Below the pieces are notes generated by a model. It was given only the letters and a program-made list of their open reading frames with translations, was not told the origin of the DNA and ran no database searches. This document shows, one piece after another, positions 60,939 to 64,000 of a stretch of DNA of 64,000 nt (its first letter is position 1; each line of letters starts with the position of its first letter). A program made the translations under genes and the position numbers. Origin of the DNA: Clostridia bacterium (lineage in GTDB: Bacteria > Bacillota > Clostridia > Oscillospirales > CAG-382); the NCBI GenBank assembly GCA_017429165.1, contig JAFRPL010000019.1, forward strand, positions 56,556-120,555, in the 5' to 3' direction.

Positions 60939-63830
60939 ATGAAAAGATTTTCCGTTATAATATCGCTGCTGCTCGCGTTCTGCCTGCTGTTTTCGGCGGA
61001 CGTGAGCGTCTTTGCCGAAGACGACGTATCGGACGACGTCGAGAGTACCGCCGAGGAAAGCTCCGAACCTGCCGAGGAAAGTTCCGAACCCGTTGAGGAA
61101 AGCTCAGAGATCCCCGAAGACAGCTCGGCCGAGGAAAGTTCCGAAGAAAGCTCGGAGGAGATTTCCGTAGAGCCCGAGCCCATAGAGCTCGTTCAGCTCA
61201 GCGTGGCCGCCCCGAAAGCGGGCGAAGCGCCCGGATCCGCCTCGTCGGACACCGAAGGCGTTACCGTGACCGGCAGCTCATGGGACCCCGACCACGAGGA
61301 ATTTGCGAACGGCGAGACCTATAAGCTCACCGTCGAAATAAGCTCCGAGCTCCCGTTTGCCGAAAACTGCGTCTTTATGATAGGCGACAAAGACGCGACC
61401 GTGGTCTCGGCCGAAGAGACTGCCGCCACAGTTTACGTCGAATACACGCTCGACGAGCCCGTGATCCTCACCATCCCCGACACCGAAGGCGGCAGATTCG
61501 ACGTGAGCAAAGGCTACACGTCGTTCAAATACGAAAACGGCGTTTCGGTCTACGGCTTCAAATACGGAAGCAGCGTGACCGTCACCTTTACGCCCGACGA
61601 AGGTCTGTTCCTCGATTCGGTCGCCGTCAACGGCGAACCCGTTCAGGTCTCGGACAACAGGTACGAGACCGTGCTCCGGTCCAACGTCACTCTCGTTCCC
61701 GTATATTCGTCCATCCCGCTCTGCGACGTGACGATAAGCACCACCGTCAGCGGCGGAATAACCGATTCGTTCATTTTCAAGCTCGGCGGCTCGCCGGTGG
61801 GCGAAACGTTTTCCGTGACGACCGGCAGCAAGGTCACGCTTGAGGTGACCAGCGGGGTCGATCAGGTCTATCTCGTCTCTTCCGCTTCGTTCGTTTCCGC
61901 TTCCGGCGGATCGGTCGAATGCGTTATAACCGAAAACCGTTACATAGAAATAGAAAACGTGAGCGAAGGCACGCTGTTCGTGGCGTTCGACTATCCGCCC
62001 AACGCGGTCATCATCACCCAGGCGCCGCACGGCACCATCACCGCGAGCACGCTTTTGCCCAGGGAAAACGAGACCGTGATCTTTACGTTCATACCCGACG
62101 AGGGCTACGAGCTCGACGCGGCGGTCATCAACGACGTTCCCCGCAAGCTCAGTTCCAACACATACGAAGCGATCGCCGCCGGCACGCTGCGCGTGACCGC
62201 GCAGTTCAAGGAGATCGCCGCCGACGTCAGCGTGACGCTCAATGTCGTGACCGATTCCACCGGCGCGCACGGCAAAGCGAATATTGTGGGCTACACCACC
62301 AACCCCGCAATGATCAAGCAGGGCACCTACATAGGCGTCAACACCGTTCCCGACGCCGGCTATCAGGTCGCTTCCATCACCGTCAACGGAGCTTCCGTTA
62401 CGCCTTCCTCCGACGGTCAGACCAGGATCCGCATAGAAAAAGAAAGCGTTATAAACGTAACGTTTGAAAAGATAAAACACCGCATCACCGCGGTCGTCAC
62501 CAAGCAGGGCGGCGGCTCGATAACCGCCGATCCGGGCGAGATAGTCAAAAACGTCGTCTATGTCCCCGACGGCGAGAACATCACTTTCACCTTCACGCCC
62601 GATATGAACTACCGCATCTATTCCGTAAAGGTGGATTCGGTGGAAGTCTATAACGAAAGCATGGGCAAGACCTACACGTTCCGCGCCGTAAAGGCGAACC
62701 ACACCATAGCGGTCACCTTTGCAAGCAAGGACGACGTGATAATCACCCACAGCATAACCGCCGCCGCTTCCGACAACGGCACCATTTCCCCCGCGGGCAG
62801 GACCGAGGTCATACAGGGCGAGACCGTCGTTTACACCGTCACCCCCGACGACGGCTACGAAGTCGATTACGTCAACGTCGACGGCCTGGACGTTTCGCTT
62901 GAAAACGGCACCTACACGTTCGAGGCCGTTTCCGCCGACCACACGATACGCGCTTATTTCAAACAGACCGCCGTCGTAGACGACAGTCTTATAAACGTCG
63001 ACGATATAGACTGGAACTCCGGCGTAATAAGGATCGACGCCACCTCCAAGACCAAAGCCAGCAAAAAAGTGTTTGAAAAGCTCGTTATGGATTTCACTTC
63101 ACGGACCACCGTGGTGACCGGATCCGACCACGAAGTCACGTTCCCGGTCAGCGGCACGCTCATCCCGTACGCAGACGTGGATCTGAGCCTGCTCAGGAAT
63201 TCACAGTGCCCGGAATACGCGCAAATAGGCGCGGCGGTGTCTTCGAACCCGCAATACGCCAACTGTATCTATTCGGTGGTAAAATTCAGCGATATATATC
63301 CTTCCGGCGCGCAGGCAGACCTGCGGCTGGGGACCGAGTTCGCCAATATGGAGGTGGGCTGCTTCGGCTTTGAAAGCGGCGCGCTGGTACGCATTTACGA
63401 AACGCTCCGGTGCGGCGACGGCGGAAGAGTCCAGATCCAGCTCAAAGAGCACAAGACCCTGGTTTTCATAAGCAAAAAGGCCGTTCTGCCCACCTATGAC
63501 GTCAACGTCATAGTCGGCGAAAACGGCAGCGTAAGCCCCAACGTCACGCAGAACGTGGAATCGGGGATGCCCGTCACGTTCGACATAACTCCCGATAAAG
63601 GTTACGTCATCAGCCGCATACTCGTCAACGGCGAAGCCGCCGAGGCGGAAGACGGCAGGCTGACCATAACCGTAACGGGCAACACCACGGTGGATATCCG
63701 CTTTGCGCTCGCCGAGGAGACCGAAAGCGGTTCCAAAACCGGGCTGATTATCTCCATCGTCATAATCGCAATAGCGGTCATAGGCGGCGCGGTGCTGTTC
63801 TTCATCAAGCTCAAGCAGAACAAGTACTGA
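60939..63830 (+). CDS. Large surface protein with divergent InlB B-repeats and C-terminal membrane helix
   Basis: A 963-residue exported protein. Signal peptide (1-26), a repetitive Glu/Ser linker of SSEPAEE/SSEPVEE units (about 30-85), a beta region, then at least five divergent InlB B-repeats of about 65-80 residues each: a GTI or GSI strand followed by FTxxPDEGY and an xVNG turn (for example NGTISPAGR...TPDDGYEVDYVNVDG). A region of about 110 residues (SGVIRIDATSKTKASKKVFE onwards) separates the last repeat. The protein ends in a membrane helix and KLKQNKY, with no sortase motif. Role as adhesin or stalk is inferred. Confidence 0.83.
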   Translation: MKRFSVIISLLLAFCLLFSADVSVFAEDDVSDDVESTAEESSEPAEESSEPVEESSEIPEDSSAEESSEESSEEISVEPEPIELVQLSVAAPKAGEAPGSASSDTEGVTVTGSSWDPDHEEFANGETYKLTVEISSELPFAENCVFMIGDKDATVVSAEETAATVYVEYTLDEPVILTIPDTEGGRFDVSKGYTSFKYENGVSVYGFKYGSSVTVTFTPDEGLFLDSVAVNGEPVQVSDNRYETVLRSNVTLVPVYSSIPLCDVTISTTVSGGITDSFIFKLGGSPVGETFSVTTGSKVTLEVTSGVDQVYLVSSASFVSASGGSVECVITENRYIEIENVSEGTLFVAFDYPPNAVIITQAPHGTITASTLLPRENETVIFTFIPDEGYELDAAVINDVPRKLSSNTYEAIAAGTLRVTAQFKEIAADVSVTLNVVTDSTGAHGKANIVGYTTNPAMIKQGTYIGVNTVPDAGYQVASITVNGASVTPSSDGQTRIRIEKESVINVTFEKIKHRITAVVTKQGGGSITADPGEIVKNVVYVPDGENITFTFTPDMNYRIYSVKVDSVEVYNESMGKTYTFRAVKANHTIAVTFASKDDVIITHSITAAASDNGTISPAGRTEVIQGETVVYTVTPDDGYEVDYVNVDGLDVSLENGTYTFEAVSADHTIRAYFKQTAVVDDSLINVDDIDWNSGVIRIDATSKTKASKKVFEKLVMDFTSRTTVVTGSDHEVTFPVSGTLIPYADVDLSLLRNSQCPEYAQIGAAVSSNPQYANCIYSVVKFSDIYPSGAQADLRLGTEFANMEVGCFGFESGALVRIYETLRCGDGGRVQIQLKEHKTLVFISKKAVLPTYDVNVIVGENGSVSPNVTQNVESGMPVTFDITPDKGYVISRILVNGEAAEAEDGRLTITVTGNTTVDIRFALAEETESGSKTGLIISIVIIAIAVIGGAVLFFIKLKQNKY

Positions 63831-63861
63831 TACAAAAAGCAAAAATAAAGAACAGACTGAA

Positions 63862-63889
63862 CGCCGAGTGTTCTTAAGGACACTCGGCG
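63862..63889. terminator. Strong hairpin after the InlB-repeat gene
   Basis: Twelve-bp stem CGCCGAGTGTTC/GGACACTCGGCG (one G-T pair), loop TTAA. No T tract follows, so termination is likely but not certain. Confidence 0.55.
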
Positions 63890-63897
63890 AACGATGT

Positions 63898-64000
63898 GTT
63901 CCGCTGACAGCGGAACGTGATGTACGGCTGCGCCGAATGATGCGCCCTTCGGGCATGATGTGCGCCTTCGGCGCGTGAGCGGAACACATCACATCATTTT
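63898..64000. repeat. Cluster of short hairpins with ATGATG spacers (continues past window)
   Basis: Four short stems in 77 bp: GTTCCGCT/AGCGGAAC (63898-63916), CGGC/GCCG (63925-63935), GCCC/GGGC (63944-63954), GCGCC/GGCGC (63962-63974). Spacers read GTGATGT, ATGATG and ATGATGT. GATGTGTTCCGC near 63893 is inverted at 63979-63990 as GCGGAACACATC, so the whole set can fold as one larger hairpin. Confidence 0.75.

Overview
The window looks like chromosome from an uncultured, GC-rich, probably spore-forming member of the Clostridia (Bacillota). Supporting signs are the gene order tig-clpP-clpX, ftsE-ftsX next to an M23 hydrolase and a CtpB-type protease, the DUF1292 protein, TmcAL beside acetate kinase, a class B sortase, a short-form ProRS, strong Shine-Dalgarno sites, sigma-A-type promoters with 16-17 bp spacers and LexA-type operators. 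A short peptide resembling the sporulation protein SpoVM fits the same picture. I cannot name genus or species. No rRNA, tRNA, CRISPR array, transposase or integrase was recognised.

Layout. 1-7.1 kb (minus): pucR-like regulator, ftsE, ftsX, an M23 murein hydrolase, an S41 protease, greA and the 5' part of lysS. 7.4-10.7 kb (plus): DUF1292 protein, a DUF4434/discoidin lipoprotein, a 48-aa membrane peptide and the SpoVM-like peptide. 10.7-13.1 kb (minus): a three-gene ABC importer of the nitrate/sulfonate/taurine class. 13.3-15.0 kb: an RluA-type pseudouridine synthase and a histidine phosphatase. 15.1-24.5 kb (plus): four tandem BspA-like leucine-rich-repeat proteins between one strong promoter and one strong terminator. 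24.5-31.4 kb: a P-loop protein with a membrane partner, an unknown exported protein, pgi, a DD-carboxypeptidase, an ADP-ribosylglycohydrolase family protein and an FkbM methyltransferase. 31.5-35.4 kb (plus): DUF4886/discoidin protein, galactokinase and a YycJ-type metallohydrolase. 35.4-47.4 kb (minus): a 1801-residue subtilase, a tRNA-type methyltransferase, a 57-aa ferredoxin, an LCP-like protein, a kinase-like protein, clpX, clpP and tig. 47.5-57.0 kb: a YjbR/EVE-like protein, a secreted tyrosine phosphatase, class B sortase, tmcAL, then ackA with a DUF4855 protein and a transglutaminase lipoprotein. 57.1-60.2 kb (minus): an ArpU/sigma-like phage-type regulator behind a promoter carrying LexA-like boxes, a cohesin-dockerin protein and proS. 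60.2-64 kb (plus): a small lipoprotein and a large InlB-repeat surface protein, then a cluster of short hairpins running to the window end.

Theme. Housekeeping genes (translation, proteolysis, division, acetate metabolism) alternate with an unusually dense set of exported proteins: BspA-like LRR proteins, an InlB-repeat protein, three proteins with discoidin-like modules, two polypeptides that each carry both a dockerin and a cohesin-like domain, a sortase, a transglutaminase and several lipoproteins. Many carry Glu/Ser-rich linkers after the signal sequence. This suggests a cell that spends heavily on its surface, as in gut-associated Clostridia; that habitat is inference.

The most unusual items are the LRR array with near-identical gene boundaries and variable interiors, the LexA-like control region of the phage-type regulator, the SpoVM-like peptide, and the hairpin cluster at the right edge.
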